From positions 1-64,000 of the forward strand of contig JAEPQO010000003.1 of assembly GCA_017640505.1 (NCBI GenBank): a stretch of DNA of 64,000 nt, given 5' to 3'. Source of the stretch: Rhodospirillales bacterium. GTDB taxonomy: Bacteria; Pseudomonadota; Alphaproteobacteria; Rhodospirillales; Casp-alpha2. Positions within the stretch are counted from its first letter, which is position 1, and every line of letters starts with the position of its first letter. The notes beneath the pieces were generated by a model, which had not been told where the DNA came from, did not search any database, and saw only the letters and a program-made list of their open reading frames with translations. A program made the translations under genes and the position numbers. Of this stretch, positions 41,715 through 52,692 are shown piece after piece.

Positions 41715-42222
41715 GATGGTGCCCCGCGTGATGATGGGGGTGATCGTGGTCGTCATTGCCGTCGTGGTGATGGTGGTGATGATGTCCGCCGCCGGAATAG
41801 GCGCCGCCCTCGGGTGTGAACGGCGCATCGATGTGTTTCACGTCGGCACCCAGCCCCCGCACCATGTCGGCGATGACATGATCCTCGCGAATCAGGATGC
41901 GTTGGCCGTCGATCTGTGTCGGCAGGTGCCGGTTGCCCAGATGCCACGCGACCTTGGCGAGGTGCACCGGATCGGCGCAGGTGATCTCCAGCAGCGGTTC
42001 GGCGGCGGCCTTGACCGCGACCAGGCGTCCGTCGGACAGCACCAGCGCATCGCCGTCGGCCAGCACGGCCGCCTTAGGCATGTCGAGCACGAACGCAAGC
42101 CCACCCGTGCCGGTCATGGCCATGCGGCGCCGGTAGCGGTCATCATAGCCGAGCACGACGGTATCGACGGCAATGCCGTCCCACTCACCCTTGCGTCTGA
42201 TTTCGCTCGCGCGCAGCATCAT
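41707..42222 (-). CDS. ureE: Urease nickel chaperone UreE with a histidine-rich tail
   Basis: 171 residues. The N-terminal peptide-binding domain ([29 protein letters not shown]) and metal-binding domain ([18 protein letters not shown]) are typical, including the conserved metal-site histidine. The C-terminus is a histidine tail (about 146-170, roughly 15 His) that binds extra nickel. It starts four bases after the ureC stop in the operon direction. Confidence 0.95.
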   Translation of the reverse strand: MMLRASEIRRKGEWDGIAVDTVVLGYDDRYRRRMAMTGTGGLAFVLDMPKAAVLADGDALVLSDGRLVAVKAAAEPLLEITCADPVHLAKVAWHLGNRHLPTQIDGQRILIREDHVIADMVRGLGADVKHIDAPFTPEGGAYSGGGHHHHHHHDGNDDHDHPHHHAGHHHG

Positions 42223-42226
42223 GCCC

Positions 42227-43939
42227 TCAGAAAAGGAAGTACCGTTGTGCCATGGCCAGTTCCTCGGCCGGTTCGCACGTCAGCAATTCACCGTCGGCCC
42301 GGACCTCGTACGTCTCCGGATCGACCTCGACCTTCGGCAGGTAGTCGTTCAGCACCATGGACTTCTTGGAGATGCCACCGCGCGTGTTGACCACGGGCAG
42401 CATTTCCTTGGACACGCCGAGGATCTGTTTCAGGCCCTGTTCCATCGCGGCCTGGGACACGAACGTGATGCCGCTCGCCGTCAGCGACTTGCCGAAGGCG
42501 CCGAACATCGGGCGGTAGTGCACCGGCTGCGGTGTCGGGATCGACGCGTTCGGATCACCCATCTGCGCGGCCGCGATGGTGCCGCCCAGCAGGACCATGT
42601 CCGGTTTGACGCCGAAGAACGCCGGCGACCACAGCACGAGATCGGCGCGCTTGCCGACCTCGATGGAGCCGATATGCCCTGCCATGCCGTGTGCGATGGC
42701 CGGATTGATCGTGTATTTGGCGATATAGCGCTTCACGCGCATGTTGTCGTTGTCGCCGGTCTCGCCGGCGAGCGCGCCGCGCTGGCGTTTCATCTTGTCC
42801 GCTGTCTGCCACGTGCGGATCAGCACCTCGCCGACACGGCCCATGGCCTGGCTGTCGGACGCGATGATCGAGAACGCCCCCATGTCGTGGAGGATATCCT
42901 CCGCCGCGATGGTCTCGCGTCGGATGCGGCTTTCCGCGAACGCCACGTCTTCCGGAATGCGGCTGTCCAGGTGGTGGCACACCATCAGCATGTCGAGGTG
43001 TTCCTCGAGCGTATTGACCGTGTAGGGCCGCGTCGGATTAGTCGAAGATGGAATGACGTTTTCCTCGCCGCACACCTTGATGATGTCCGGCGCGTGACCG
43101 CCGCCTGCGCCCTCGGTATGGAAAGCGTGAATGGTGCGGCCCTTGAACGATGCGACCGTGTTTTCGACGAAGCCCGACTCGTTCAGCGTGTCGGTGTGGA
43201 TCATCACCTGCACGTCCATCTGGTCGGCAACGGAGAGGCAGCAGTCGATGGCGCCGGGGGTCGTGCCCCAGTCTTCATGCAGTTTCAACGAGCATGCACC
43301 CGCCAGGACCTGTTCATAAAGACCTTCCGGTTTGGAGGCATTGCCCTTGCCGGAAAACGCGAGGTTCATGGGGAAAGCGTCGGCGGCCTGGATCATGCGG
43401 CCGATGTGCCATGGACCCGGCGTGCAGGTCGTGGCGTTGGTGCCTGTCGCGGGACCGGTGCCGCCGCCCAGCATGGTGGTGACGCCGGACATCAATGCCT
43501 CTTCGATCTGCTGCGGGCAGATGAAGTGAATGTGTGCATCGAAGCCGCCCGCAGTGAGGATCTTGCCCTCGCCGGCGATGGCTTCGGTGCCCGGGCCGAC
43601 AATGATGTCGACGTTCGGCTGCGTGTCCGGATTGCCGGCCTTGCCGATGCCGACGATGCGCCCGTCGCGCAGGCCGACGTCGGCTTTGACGACACCCCAG
43701 TAATCGACGATCAGCGCGTTGGTGATGACCGTATCGACCGCGCCCAGCGCACGCGGCGTCTGCGCCTGACCCATGCCGTCACGCAGTACCTTGCCGCCGC
43801 CGAATTTCACTTCCTCGCCGTAGGTGGTGTAATCCTGCTCGACCTCGATGAAGAGTTCGGTGTCGGCCAGCCTGACCTTGTCGCCCGTGGTTGGGCCGAA
43901 CATATCCGCGTATGCGGCGCGTGTGATTTTAGCCGGCAT
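42227..43939 (-). CDS. ureC: Urease alpha subunit UreC
   Basis: 570 residues from the ATG at 43939 ([27 protein letters not shown]), the family's usual length; a start at 43987 would add an implausible 16 residues. The amidohydrolase signature [15 protein letters not shown] supplies nickel-binding histidines, [12 protein letters not shown] contains the carbamylated bridging lysine, and MVCHHLDS is the mobile flap with the catalytic histidine. It hydrolyses urea to ammonia and carbamate. It overlaps ureB by 11 bases. Confidence 0.97.
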   Translation of the reverse strand: MPAKITRAAYADMFGPTTGDKVRLADTELFIEVEQDYTTYGEEVKFGGGKVLRDGMGQAQTPRALGAVDTVITNALIVDYWGVVKADVGLRDGRIVGIGKAGNPDTQPNVDIIVGPGTEAIAGEGKILTAGGFDAHIHFICPQQIEEALMSGVTTMLGGGTGPATGTNATTCTPGPWHIGRMIQAADAFPMNLAFSGKGNASKPEGLYEQVLAGACSLKLHEDWGTTPGAIDCCLSVADQMDVQVMIHTDTLNESGFVENTVASFKGRTIHAFHTEGAGGGHAPDIIKVCGEENVIPSSTNPTRPYTVNTLEEHLDMLMVCHHLDSRIPEDVAFAESRIRRETIAAEDILHDMGAFSIIASDSQAMGRVGEVLIRTWQTADKMKRQRGALAGETGDNDNMRVKRYIAKYTINPAIAHGMAGHIGSIEVGKRADLVLWSPAFFGVKPDMVLLGGTIAAAQMGDPNASIPTPQPVHYRPMFGAFGKSLTASGITFVSQAAMEQGLKQILGVSKEMLPVVNTRGGISKKSMVLNDYLPKVEVDPETYEVRADGELLTCEPAEELAMAQRYFLF

Positions 43940-44243
43940 CGAGGCCTCCCATGATCTTCTGATTGAACCCGTAAACCGCGCGTGCACCCAGCAGCGGCAC
44001 CAGCGTCACTTCGCGCGTCTGACCCGGCTCGAAACGGACGGCGGTGCCCGACGCAATGTCGAGACGCATGCCACGCGCTTTCTCGCGGTCGAACTCGAGG
44101 CCCGAATTGGTTTCATAGAAATGGTAGTGGCTGCCGACCTGAACCGGGCGGTCGCCGGTGTTGGCCACTTCGATGGTGACGGTGGGCTGGCCAGCGTTGA
44201 GTTCGATCTCGCCCGAGGCGGGGATGATTTCTCCTGGGATCAT
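43929..44243 (-). CDS. ureB: Urease beta subunit UreB
   Basis: 104 residues from the ATG at 44243 ([16 protein letters not shown]), the conserved N-terminus. The beta-sandwich core [21 protein letters not shown] and [25 protein letters not shown] is diagnostic. The preceding in-frame extension to 44327 reads ureA sequence in another frame and is rejected. Structural subunit of the UreABC trimer. Confidence 0.96.
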   Translation of the reverse strand: MIPGEIIPASGEIELNAGQPTVTIEVANTGDRPVQVGSHYHFYETNSGLEFDREKARGMRLDIASGTAVRFEPGQTREVTLVPLLGARAVYGFNQKIMGGLDAG

Positions 44244-44256
44244 ATCAAGGTCCTCC

Positions 44257-44559
44257 TCAGCGGATCGGTTCGTGGACGGTGACGAGCTTGGTGCCGTCGG
44301 GGAAGGTCGCCTCGACCTGGACGTCATGGATCATCTCGGCAATGCCCTCCATGACCTGATCGCGGGTAATCACCGTCGCACCCGCTTCCATCAGGTCGGC
44401 GACGGACCTGCCGTCGCGCGCGCCTTCGATGACGAAGTCCGTGATCAGCGCGATCGCTTCCGGATGGTTCAGCTTGACGCCGCGTTCCAGCCGGCGCCTG
44501 GCGACCATCGCCGCCATCGATACCAGCAGTTTATCCTTCTCCCTGGGGGTCAGGTTCAT
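44257..44559 (-). CDS. ureA: Urease gamma subunit UreA
   Basis: 100 residues with the invariant [35 protein letters not shown] start and [31 protein letters not shown] end. Separate small subunit, as usual in proteobacteria. It lies 18 bases after ureD and 13 before ureB. Confidence 0.97.
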   Translation of the reverse strand: MNLTPREKDKLLVSMAAMVARRRLERGVKLNHPEAIALITDFVIEGARDGRSVADLMEAGATVITRDQVMEGIAEMIHDVQVEATFPDGTKLVTVHEPIR

Positions 44560-44577
44560 CTCCCTCTCCTCGCTCTT

Positions 44578-45435
44578 TTAGGTCGACCAGACGCGGGGCA
44601 TGGGTTTGCCGCCGCGTAGCCCTGAAATTAAAGGTTCCACGATCCGCCGGAGGTTGGCACCGCTTGTCGCAACAGCGCGGATCACAAGTTTTTCCGACCA
44701 GGCGCTTGCGCCGGAAATGCCGATGGCCGGCGAAAGCCCGTCGATGATGTCGCGTACTGCATCGAGGCGTTCCGCCGCGTCGGCTGCCGTATAGAGGATC
44801 GTCGCCATGGCGTGCGCGCCGTTCAGCGTCGCGGCATCACCAAGAATATCGGCGACCGGGCCGTCGACCCGGAGTGCATCGGCATGGATCAGCCTGCCGT
44901 CGCGGCGGATGCGCCAGATATCGGAAAAGGCGCCGCGTGTCATCTTTTCGCCCATCGCGGCGCGGCCAAAAACCACCGACTCGTGGGCGAGCAGGGCCGC
45001 ATCGCCCTCGAGATCCACGTCGAAGCTGCGCTTCAGTCGGGCGCCGTCGAACAGAATCGTTTCCTGCGGCAACCACGCCAGCGTGCTGCCGGCGGCGGAC
45101 TTCAGATGGTTTGTGACGACGGCATCCCCGGAGAGCGCGCGATAGGCGCGTTCGCTGGCCTGGGTCGTGAAGACGGCCTCGCAACCGGTGGCGATTTCGC
45201 CTTCGAACGAAAGCGTGTCGCCGCCCGTCAGGCCGCCCGCGGTGTTAAGGAGAACGGCTTCAGGGGATTGTCCGGGGTCGAGCCTCGGCAGTCTTACTTT
45301 GAATGAGCCGGATTGATGCAACCGGTCAAGAACCGTTCGGTCGTCACGCCGTTTGAAGCTGCACGCGGCGGCACCTTTCGTCCGTTGCAGTACCGGTGCG
45401 GTTGCGTGGTCAAACGGTGAGGTGTCGTCGAACAT
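44578..45435 (-). CDS. ureD: Urease accessory protein UreD
   Basis: 285 residues. Family blocks LLNTAGGLTGGD, FTTQASERAYR, LAWLPQETILFDGARLKR and VFGRAAMGE are clear. UreD binds the apo-urease and with UreF and UreG guides nickel in. Its start overlaps the end of urtE by 26 bases, tying the urea transporter and urease genes into one unit. Confidence 0.95.
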   Translation of the reverse strand: MFDDTSPFDHATAPVLQRTKGAAACSFKRRDDRTVLDRLHQSGSFKVRLPRLDPGQSPEAVLLNTAGGLTGGDTLSFEGEIATGCEAVFTTQASERAYRALSGDAVVTNHLKSAAGSTLAWLPQETILFDGARLKRSFDVDLEGDAALLAHESVVFGRAAMGEKMTRGAFSDIWRIRRDGRLIHADALRVDGPVADILGDAATLNGAHAMATILYTAADAAERLDAVRDIIDGLSPAIGISGASAWSEKLVIRAVATSGANLRRIVEPLISGLRGGKPMPRVWST

Positions 45436-46105
45436 CGGTCTCGTTCATATCCGCCTTGTCACCGGCGAGAACGACCTCGCCCCTGTCCATGACAGTGAAG
45501 CGGTCCGCGAGGTCGCGCGCAAACTCAAAATACTGCTCGACCAGAACGATAGCCATGTCACCGGTGTCCCTAAGATATGAAATCGCCCGACCGATATCCT
45601 GAATGATGGAGGGCTGGATGCCTTCCGTCGGTTCGTCGAGGATCAGAAGCTTGGGCCGCGTTACCAGTGCCCGGCCGATGGCGAGCTGCTGCTGCTGGCC
45701 GCCCGACAGGTCGCCGCCCCGGCGCTTGAGCATATCTTTCAATACCGGAAACAGATCGAAGACCTCGTCCGGCACCCGCCGCTGGCCGCGCGGCAGGCAG
45801 GCGTAGCCTGTTTCCAGGTTTTCCTCGACCGACAGCAGGGGAAAGATCTCGCGGCCCTGCGGTACGAACGCGATGCCCAGCCGGGCGCGTTCGAACACAG
45901 GCATCGTCGAGATGTCCTTGTCGTCCCATTTGACGGCGCCCCGGGTCACCGGCTGCTGGCCGACGACAGCGCGCATCAGGCTGGTTTTGCCGACGCCGTT
46001 GCGGCCCATGACGCACGTCACCTTGCCGGTTTCCGCCCCCATCGAGACACTTTTGAGCGCCTGCGCGGCGCCGTAGAACAGATCGATGTTTTCGACAGTC
46101 AGCAT
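45410..46105 (-). CDS. urtE: Urea ABC transporter ATP-binding protein UrtE
   Basis: 231 residues, LivF-like ATPase. Walker A GRNGVGKTSL, signature LSGGQQQQLAIGRAL, Walker B LLILDEPTEGIQPS and H-loop region follow in the usual order. TEGIQPSIIQDIGRAI is typical of UrtE rather than LivF. It lies two bases after urtD and overlaps ureD. Confidence 0.95.
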   Translation of the reverse strand: MLTVENIDLFYGAAQALKSVSMGAETGKVTCVMGRNGVGKTSLMRAVVGQQPVTRGAVKWDDKDISTMPVFERARLGIAFVPQGREIFPLLSVEENLETGYACLPRGQRRVPDEVFDLFPVLKDMLKRRGGDLSGGQQQQLAIGRALVTRPKLLILDEPTEGIQPSIIQDIGRAISYLRDTGDMAIVLVEQYFEFARDLADRFTVMDRGEVVLAGDKADMNETDVRRHLTV

Positions 46106-46107
46106 GA

Positions 46108-46857
46108 TCAGCGCCCCAAATACACGTCGATGACTTCCTGATTGGCGCTCACCTGGTCGAGCGAGCCCTCGGCCAGCACGGAGCCCTCGTGGAGCACCGT
46201 CACCTTGACGCCCAGATCGCGAACGAAGTCCATGTCGTGCTCGACGACAACGACCGAGTGGTCCTTGGCAATGTCCTTCAGAAGCCGTGCGGTTTCCGCT
46301 GTTTCGGCATCCGTCATGCCAGCGGCCGGTTCATCGACCAGCAACAACATCGGATCCTGGGCCAGCAACATGCCGATTTCCAGCCACTGCTTCTGACCAT
46401 GCGACAGGTTGGCGCCCAGTTCGTCGGCAAGATCGCCGAGGCGCGTGATCTCGAGGATTTCGTCGATGCGCTTGTGGTCGGTGCCGTTCGACTTGTCGAA
46501 GAGCGTCTTGATCACGCCGCGCGGCCGGTCCAGCGCCAGCAGGATGTTGTCGTAGACCGTGTGGCTTTCGAACACCGTCGGTTTCTGGAACTTTCGGCCG
46601 ATGCCGAGCGTGGCGATGGCGGCTTCGTCCATCTTCGTCAGATCAATGTCCTTGCCGAACGCGACGGTGCCCATGTCGGGCCGGGTCTTGCCGGTGATGA
46701 CGTCCATCATGGTCGTCTTGCCGGCGCCGTTGGGGCCGATGATGGCACGCATCTCGCCTTCGGCGATATAGAGTGACAGCGCGTTCAGCGCCTTGAAGCC
46801 GTCAAAGCTGACCGACACGTTATCGAGGTAGAGAAGAGTGTCACCTGCCTGGGTCAT
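46108..46857 (-). CDS. urtD: Urea ABC transporter ATP-binding protein UrtD
   Basis: 249 residues, LivG-like ATPase: Walker A GPNGAGKTTMMDVITG, signature LSHGQKQWLEIGMLL (the LSHGQKQWLEIG variant is characteristic of UrtD), Walker B MLLLVDEPAAGMTDAE, and H-loop EHDMDFVRDL. The start overlaps the urtC stop by one base. Confidence 0.95.
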   Translation of the reverse strand: MTQAGDTLLYLDNVSVSFDGFKALNALSLYIAEGEMRAIIGPNGAGKTTMMDVITGKTRPDMGTVAFGKDIDLTKMDEAAIATLGIGRKFQKPTVFESHTVYDNILLALDRPRGVIKTLFDKSNGTDHKRIDEILEITRLGDLADELGANLSHGQKQWLEIGMLLAQDPMLLLVDEPAAGMTDAETAETARLLKDIAKDHSVVVVEHDMDFVRDLGVKVTVLHEGSVLAEGSLDQVSANQEVIDVYLGR

Positions 46858-47996
46858 CAGTCGGCCTCCTGCGGTTGCGGTGCGGCACCCGTCGCCTGGC
46901 GCTCACGGCGCTTGGCCATGATCTGGCTGGCGAGGCCGAGAATGCCTTTCGGCAGGAACAGCGTGACCGCAATGAACAGTGCGCCCAGCGCAAACAACCA
47001 GACTTCCGGCAGGATGCCGGTGAAGATCGTTTTGGCGCCGTTGACCAGCACCGCGCCCAACGCCGCGCCGACCAGCGTGCCGCGGCCGCCGACGGCGACC
47101 CAGATGACGGCTTCGATCGAGTTGGCGGGCGCGAACTCAGACGGGTTGATGATACCGACCTGCGGCACGTAAAGCGCACCGGCAACGCCCGCCATCATGG
47201 CCGAAAGCGTCCACACGAAGAGCTTGTAGTGTTCGACCCGGTAGCCGAGGAAGCGTGTGCGTGCCTCGGCGTCGCGCACCGCGATCAGGATCTTGCCCAG
47301 CTTCGATGTGACAATGGCCTGTGCCAGCAGGAAGGCTGCAATCAGCGCGATGCCGCTGGCGGCAAACAGACCGACGCGGGTGCTGTCCGACTGAACGTCG
47401 AAGCCGAGGATATCCTTGAAGTCCGTCAGGCCGTTGTTGCCGCCGAAGCCCATGTCGTTGCGGAAGAACGCGAGCAGCAGCGCGAAGGTCATCGCCTGGG
47501 TGATGATCGAGAGATAGACCCCCGTGACACGCGAGCGGAACGCGAACCAACCGAACGCGAAGGCAAGCGCCCCCGGGACCAGGACCGCCATCAGGGCCGC
47601 GAACCAGAACATGTCGAAGCCGTACCAGTACCACGGCAGTTCCTGCCAGTTCAGGAACACCATGAAATCCGGCAACTCCGGGTGCCCGTAAACGCCGCGC
47701 GTGCCGATCTGGCGCATCAGGTACATGCCCATAGCATAACCGCCGAGTGCGAAGAACGCGCCGTGTCCCAGTGACAGCACGCCGCAGAACCCCCAGACGA
47801 GGTCGATGGCGAGCGCCAGGATGGCGTAACATAGGTATTTGCCGAACAGCGACACGACGTAGCTCGACATATAAAGCGAGCTGGTCTCCGGCACCGCCAG
47901 ATTGAGAAACCCGACGACGACGACGATGGCCGCGATGACGGCGATGAAGATGTAGGACCGGATGCCGAGTGCGCCGGCGATGAAGTTGGTCATCAT
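46857..47996 (-). CDS. urtC: Urea ABC transporter permease UrtC
   Basis: 379 residues, LivM-like permease with about nine to ten transmembrane helices. VWGFCGVLSLGHGAFFALGGYAMGMYLMRQIG is the UrtC signature, and AVGGRGTLVGAALGAVLVNGAKTIF closes the permease motif. The last 25 residues form a basic cytoplasmic tail. It overlaps urtB by four bases. Confidence 0.95.
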   Translation of the reverse strand: MMTNFIAGALGIRSYIFIAVIAAIVVVVGFLNLAVPETSSLYMSSYVVSLFGKYLCYAILALAIDLVWGFCGVLSLGHGAFFALGGYAMGMYLMRQIGTRGVYGHPELPDFMVFLNWQELPWYWYGFDMFWFAALMAVLVPGALAFAFGWFAFRSRVTGVYLSIITQAMTFALLLAFFRNDMGFGGNNGLTDFKDILGFDVQSDSTRVGLFAASGIALIAAFLLAQAIVTSKLGKILIAVRDAEARTRFLGYRVEHYKLFVWTLSAMMAGVAGALYVPQVGIINPSEFAPANSIEAVIWVAVGGRGTLVGAALGAVLVNGAKTIFTGILPEVWLFALGALFIAVTLFLPKGILGLASQIMAKRRERQATGAAPQPQEAD

Positions 47997-49618
47997 GCTT
48001 CCACCGCCCGGCCCTTGAGCGCGAACATGCCGCGGGGCTTCTTCTGGATAAAGAGGATGATGAACACCAGCACGACGATCTTGCCGAGAACGGCACCGGC
48101 GTAAGGTTCAAGGAACTTGTTGGCGACGCCGAGCGTCATGGCGCCGACCAGCGTGCCCCAAAGGTTGCCGACCCCGCCGAACACGACGACCATGAAGCTG
48201 TCGATGATGTAGGACTGGCCCAGGTTGGGGCTGACGTTATCGATCTGGCTGAGCGCCACGCCGGCGATCCCGGCGATGCCGGAACCGAGACCGAAGGTCA
48301 GTGCGTCGACCCAATCGGTGCGGATCCCCATAGCGCCGGCCATGGCGCGGTTTTGCGTCACGGCGCGCATCTGCAGACCATACGGCGTGCGCTTCATCAC
48401 CAGCATCAGCGCTGCCAGCACGACAAGTGCAAAGACCAGGATATAGAGACGGTTGTAGGTAATCGTCATCTGACCGATTTCGAACGCGCCGGACATGAAG
48501 TCGGGGGTGCCGACTTCCTGGTTGGTCGGGCCGAAGATCGAACGCACCGTCTGCTGCAGCGCGAGCGATATGCCCCAGGTCGCGAGCAGCGTTTCCAGCG
48601 GGCGTCCATAGAGCCAGCGGATGATGCCGCGTTCGATCGCGACGCCGATGGCGCCGGCGACGAGGAACGCGAGCGGGATCGAAATCAGCAACGACACTTC
48701 GAAAAGCTGCGGATAGGACGTGCGGATGACGTCCTGCACCACGAACGTTGTGTAAGCGCCGAGCATGACCATCTCGCCGTGCGCCATGTTGATGACGCCC
48801 ATCACGCCGAAGGTGATGGCGAGGCCGATGGCGGCCAGCAGCAGAACGGAGCCGAGCGAGAGACCGTACCAGACGTTCTGTGCGGCCGCCCATGCGGCCA
48901 GACTACGTTCGATGATGCCGGCGGATTCTTCCGCGGCGGATTTGAGCTTGCCCTCGGCATTGGCGGCGAAGCCAAGCAGAATGGAGCGGGAATCGCGCCC
49001 GGAACGGGTTTCGATCACCTTGATGGCGTCCAGCTTGGCGGTGTCGTCGAGATCGCTCGACAGCACGGCGGCGGCGCGGGCTTCCAGCATGGCCTTCTTC
49101 ACGTCGGCCTTGGTTTCCTTCTCGATCGCGGCGTCGAGAAGCGGAATGGCATCCGGGTCCTTGGACTGAAACACCGCTTCGGCGGCGGCCATGCGGTCGG
49201 CCGGTTTCTTGGAATTCAGCTGCAGTCCGCCCAGCGCATCGCGAACGGCACGACGGAGGCGGTTGTTCACCTTAATTTTTTCAAGTGCGCCTTTGGGCAT
49301 TTCGCCCAGCGCCTCGAGCGTGATCGGATCGGTCAGTTTGAAGTTGCTGCCGGCGCGTTCGACGATCACGACCTTGTTGCCGAGTTTCTGCATGTAAAGC
49401 AGCCCGTCGCCGAGCGCCTCGAGGGCCGGGACAACACGGCTGTCACCGGTCGCTGCAAGCTCGTTGATCGCCTTCTGACGGTCATTAAATCCGCCTTCGG
49501 CAAGTTTATTGATTTTGTCGGCCAGCTCGTCGGCATGCGAGGTCGTGGCCGGGACAAACATGAAAAGACTAAACAGGAAAAGAAGTAACGAAGTGCGGGA
49601 CTTGAGAAACGTCATCAT
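47993..49618 (-). CDS. urtB: Urea ABC transporter permease UrtB with N-terminal extracytoplasmic domain
   Basis: 541 residues from the ATG at 49618. A signal sequence (about 1-29, ending TSHA) is followed by a soluble region of about 210 residues with HEAT-like helical pairs (DSRVVPALEALGD, DAIPLLDAAIEKETKADVKKAMLEARAAA). Then comes the LivH-like permease (YGLSLGSVLLLAAIGLAITFGVMGVINMAHGEMVMLGAYTTF...VFGGVGNLWGTLVGAMTLG). This two-part layout is usual for proteobacterial UrtB and longer than LivH. The soluble part may contact UrtA. Confidence 0.94.
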   Translation of the reverse strand: MMTFLKSRTSLLLFLFSLFMFVPATTSHADELADKINKLAEGGFNDRQKAINELAATGDSRVVPALEALGDGLLYMQKLGNKVVIVERAGSNFKLTDPITLEALGEMPKGALEKIKVNNRLRRAVRDALGGLQLNSKKPADRMAAAEAVFQSKDPDAIPLLDAAIEKETKADVKKAMLEARAAAVLSSDLDDTAKLDAIKVIETRSGRDSRSILLGFAANAEGKLKSAAEESAGIIERSLAAWAAAQNVWYGLSLGSVLLLAAIGLAITFGVMGVINMAHGEMVMLGAYTTFVVQDVIRTSYPQLFEVSLLISIPLAFLVAGAIGVAIERGIIRWLYGRPLETLLATWGISLALQQTVRSIFGPTNQEVGTPDFMSGAFEIGQMTITYNRLYILVFALVVLAALMLVMKRTPYGLQMRAVTQNRAMAGAMGIRTDWVDALTFGLGSGIAGIAGVALSQIDNVSPNLGQSYIIDSFMVVVFGGVGNLWGTLVGAMTLGVANKFLEPYAGAVLGKIVVLVFIILFIQKKPRGMFALKGRAVEA

Positions 49619-49660
49619 CGGGGCAGTTCCAGCATCCGGGAAATACAAGGCGCAGATGCC

Positions 49661-49684
49661 CGGGGGTGGCCTTGGCCACCCCCG
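49661..49684 (-). terminator. Stem-loop between urtA and urtB
   Basis: CGGGGGTGGCC (49661-49671), TT, GGCCACCCCCG (49674-49684): a perfect 11-base stem just after the urtA stop, without a following U-run on the minus strand. It more likely stabilises urtA mRNA or attenuates read-through than terminates fully. Confidence 0.6.
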
Positions 49685-49698
49685 AACGATCTAGGTGC

Positions 49699-50985
49699 TT
49701 AGCTGCCTTGACCGCCGCACTTGCCGGTCTTGGTGTTGAAGTTGCCGCACGACAGAGGCGCGCGCCAATCGCTGATCAGGTCCTTGGAACCCGGCAGGAA
49801 GTCCGACCAGGCATCACCCGGGACGAGACCGGCCGTCGAGGAAACCGTCTCGAACTGGCCATCGGCCTGCACTTCGCCGATCAGAACCGGCTTGGTGATG
49901 TGGTGGTTCGGCATCATCGCCGAGTAACCGCCCGTGAGGTTCGGAACCGTCACGCCGATGAGCGAGTCGATAACCGCATCGGACTCGGTGGTACCGGCGA
50001 TTTCGACGGCCTTAACCCACATGTTGAAGCCGATGTAGTGGGCTTCCATCGGGTCGTTGGTGACGCGCTTCGGGTTCTTGGTGAAGGCTTTCCACGTCTT
50101 GATGAACTCGGCGTTTTCCGGGCTGTCGACGGACTGGAAGTAGTTCCACGCGGCGAGGTGACCCACCAGCGGTGCCGTGTCGAGGCCGGCGAGTTCTTCT
50201 TCACCGACGGAGAAGGCAACGACCGGAATGTCTTCGGCCTTGATGCCCTGGTTGCCGAGTTCTTTGTAGAACGGCACGTTGGCGTCACCGTTGATGGTCG
50301 AGACCACGGCGGTCTTCTTACCGGCGGAGCCGAACTTCTTGATGTCGGAGACGATCGTCTGCCAGTCGGAGTGACCGAACGGCGTGTAGTTGATCATGAT
50401 GTCGTCTGCGGCGACGCCTTTGCCCTTGAGGTAGGCTTCAAGGATCTTGTTGGTCGTCCGCGGGTAGACGTAGTCGGTACCGGCGAGAACCCAGCGCTCA
50501 ACGCCTTCGTTCATCAGGTAATCGACGGCCGGGATCGCCTGCTGGTTCGGGGCGGCACCGGTGTAGAACACGTTTTTCTGGCTTTCTTCGCCTTCATACT
50601 GCACCGGATAGAAGAGGATGCTGTTCAGCTCCTCGAACACCGGCAGCACGGATTTGCGGGACACGGACGTCCAGCAACCGAAGACGACGTCGACCTTGTT
50701 GACGGAAATCAGCTCGCGGGCCTTTTCGGCGAACAGCGGCCAGTTCGACGCAGGGTCGACGACGACGGCTTCGAGCTTCTTGCCGAGAACGCCGCCTTTC
50801 TTGTTCTGTTCTTCGATCAGCATCAACATGACGTCTTTCAGCGTGGTTTCGCTGATCGCCATGGTGCCCGAAAGCGAGTGAAGGATGCCGACCTTGATGG
50901 TTTCGGCTGCGTGCGCCGTCGCGCCGGCGAGCGTTACGCCCGCAATCGCTGTCGCGCCCAGAAGTGTTTTGAGATATGACCTCAT
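49699..50985 (-). CDS. urtA: Urea ABC transporter substrate-binding protein UrtA
   Basis: 428 residues with a signal peptide (about 1-27, MRSYLKTLLGATAIAGVTLAGATAHA). The periplasmic binding fold carries KVGILHSLSGTMAISETTLKDVMLMLI, FGCWTSVSRKSVLPVFEELNSILFYPVQYEGEE and YIGFNMWVKAVE, all typical of UrtA (amide/urea-binding family). It is first in the operon, with a strong stem-loop after it, consistent with higher expression of the binding protein than of the membrane parts. Confidence 0.96.
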   Translation of the reverse strand: MRSYLKTLLGATAIAGVTLAGATAHAAETIKVGILHSLSGTMAISETTLKDVMLMLIEEQNKKGGVLGKKLEAVVVDPASNWPLFAEKARELISVNKVDVVFGCWTSVSRKSVLPVFEELNSILFYPVQYEGEESQKNVFYTGAAPNQQAIPAVDYLMNEGVERWVLAGTDYVYPRTTNKILEAYLKGKGVAADDIMINYTPFGHSDWQTIVSDIKKFGSAGKKTAVVSTINGDANVPFYKELGNQGIKAEDIPVVAFSVGEEELAGLDTAPLVGHLAAWNYFQSVDSPENAEFIKTWKAFTKNPKRVTNDPMEAHYIGFNMWVKAVEIAGTTESDAVIDSLIGVTVPNLTGGYSAMMPNHHITKPVLIGEVQADGQFETVSSTAGLVPGDAWSDFLPGSKDLISDWRAPLSCGNFNTKTGKCGGQGS

Positions 50986-51163
50986 CTTGACCTCTCCCCT
51001 TGGGGTTGTTGTTGCACTGCAGCGTCGTTCGCAAGAACGGGGCCATTTATGCGGGGGAGGGGCGCAATTTGTGGAAGAAACTGGTAACGTGCTGGACTCT
51101 AATCAGGAATCATAAAATTTTCACATAACAGGGGCCTGCCGGTACCTTGTCTCGACCTGAATT

Positions 51164-51183
51164 TATGCATATTAATTGCCCAA
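51164..51183 (-). promoter_or_regulatory. Candidate sigma-54 promoter of the urt-ure operon
   Basis: On the minus strand GGGCAATTAATATGCAT has GG, 10 bases, GC (51180-51179 and 51168-51167), with the TGCA of a -12 element and GGCA of a -24 element. The predicted start is near 51155, giving a leader of about 170 bases before urtA. Nitrogen control by NtrC would make sense. I see no clear NtrC palindrome, so this is tentative. The gap 50986-51266 holds no gene. Confidence 0.35.
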
Positions 51184-51266
51184 AATAGCAAAAATGAATA
51201 AAAAATATGCATTATTAATACAAGTTTTCAACGCACCGGCCGCGCGTGAACCAGATATGCGTGTCC

Positions 51267-52490
<1,224 letters not shown>

Positions 52491-52692
52491 GGTCTCTCTG
52501 CCGTTTCGTTGTTTTGCGCAGTTTGCCGGACTTTCGCCCGACGTGCAGCCTTCATCAGTGGGGCTGGCGGTTTGTCCGCCAATGGGCGAAAAGCGTGTTG
52601 TCTTAGGGTTGCATGGGCTGGACAACCCGCAGGTCCCGCATCATACTGCAATTTCGCTGTGCAAAAGCAAGTTTCAAAAATAAGGACATCCG

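Noticed and set aside
42173-43954. 593-codon plus-strand open frame opposite ureC
   Set aside because: Pure shadow of the G+C-rich ureC gene on the minus strand.
51020-51040. Small hairpin CGTTC-GCAA-GAACG in the urtA leader as a riboswitch
   Set aside because: Only five pairs; no conserved riboswitch architecture recognisable around it.
52500-52690. Small protein genes in the gap between the acyl-CoA dehydrogenase and FadJ-like genes
   Set aside because: Frames lack ribosome sites and family resemblance, and the composition is that of a divergent promoter region.
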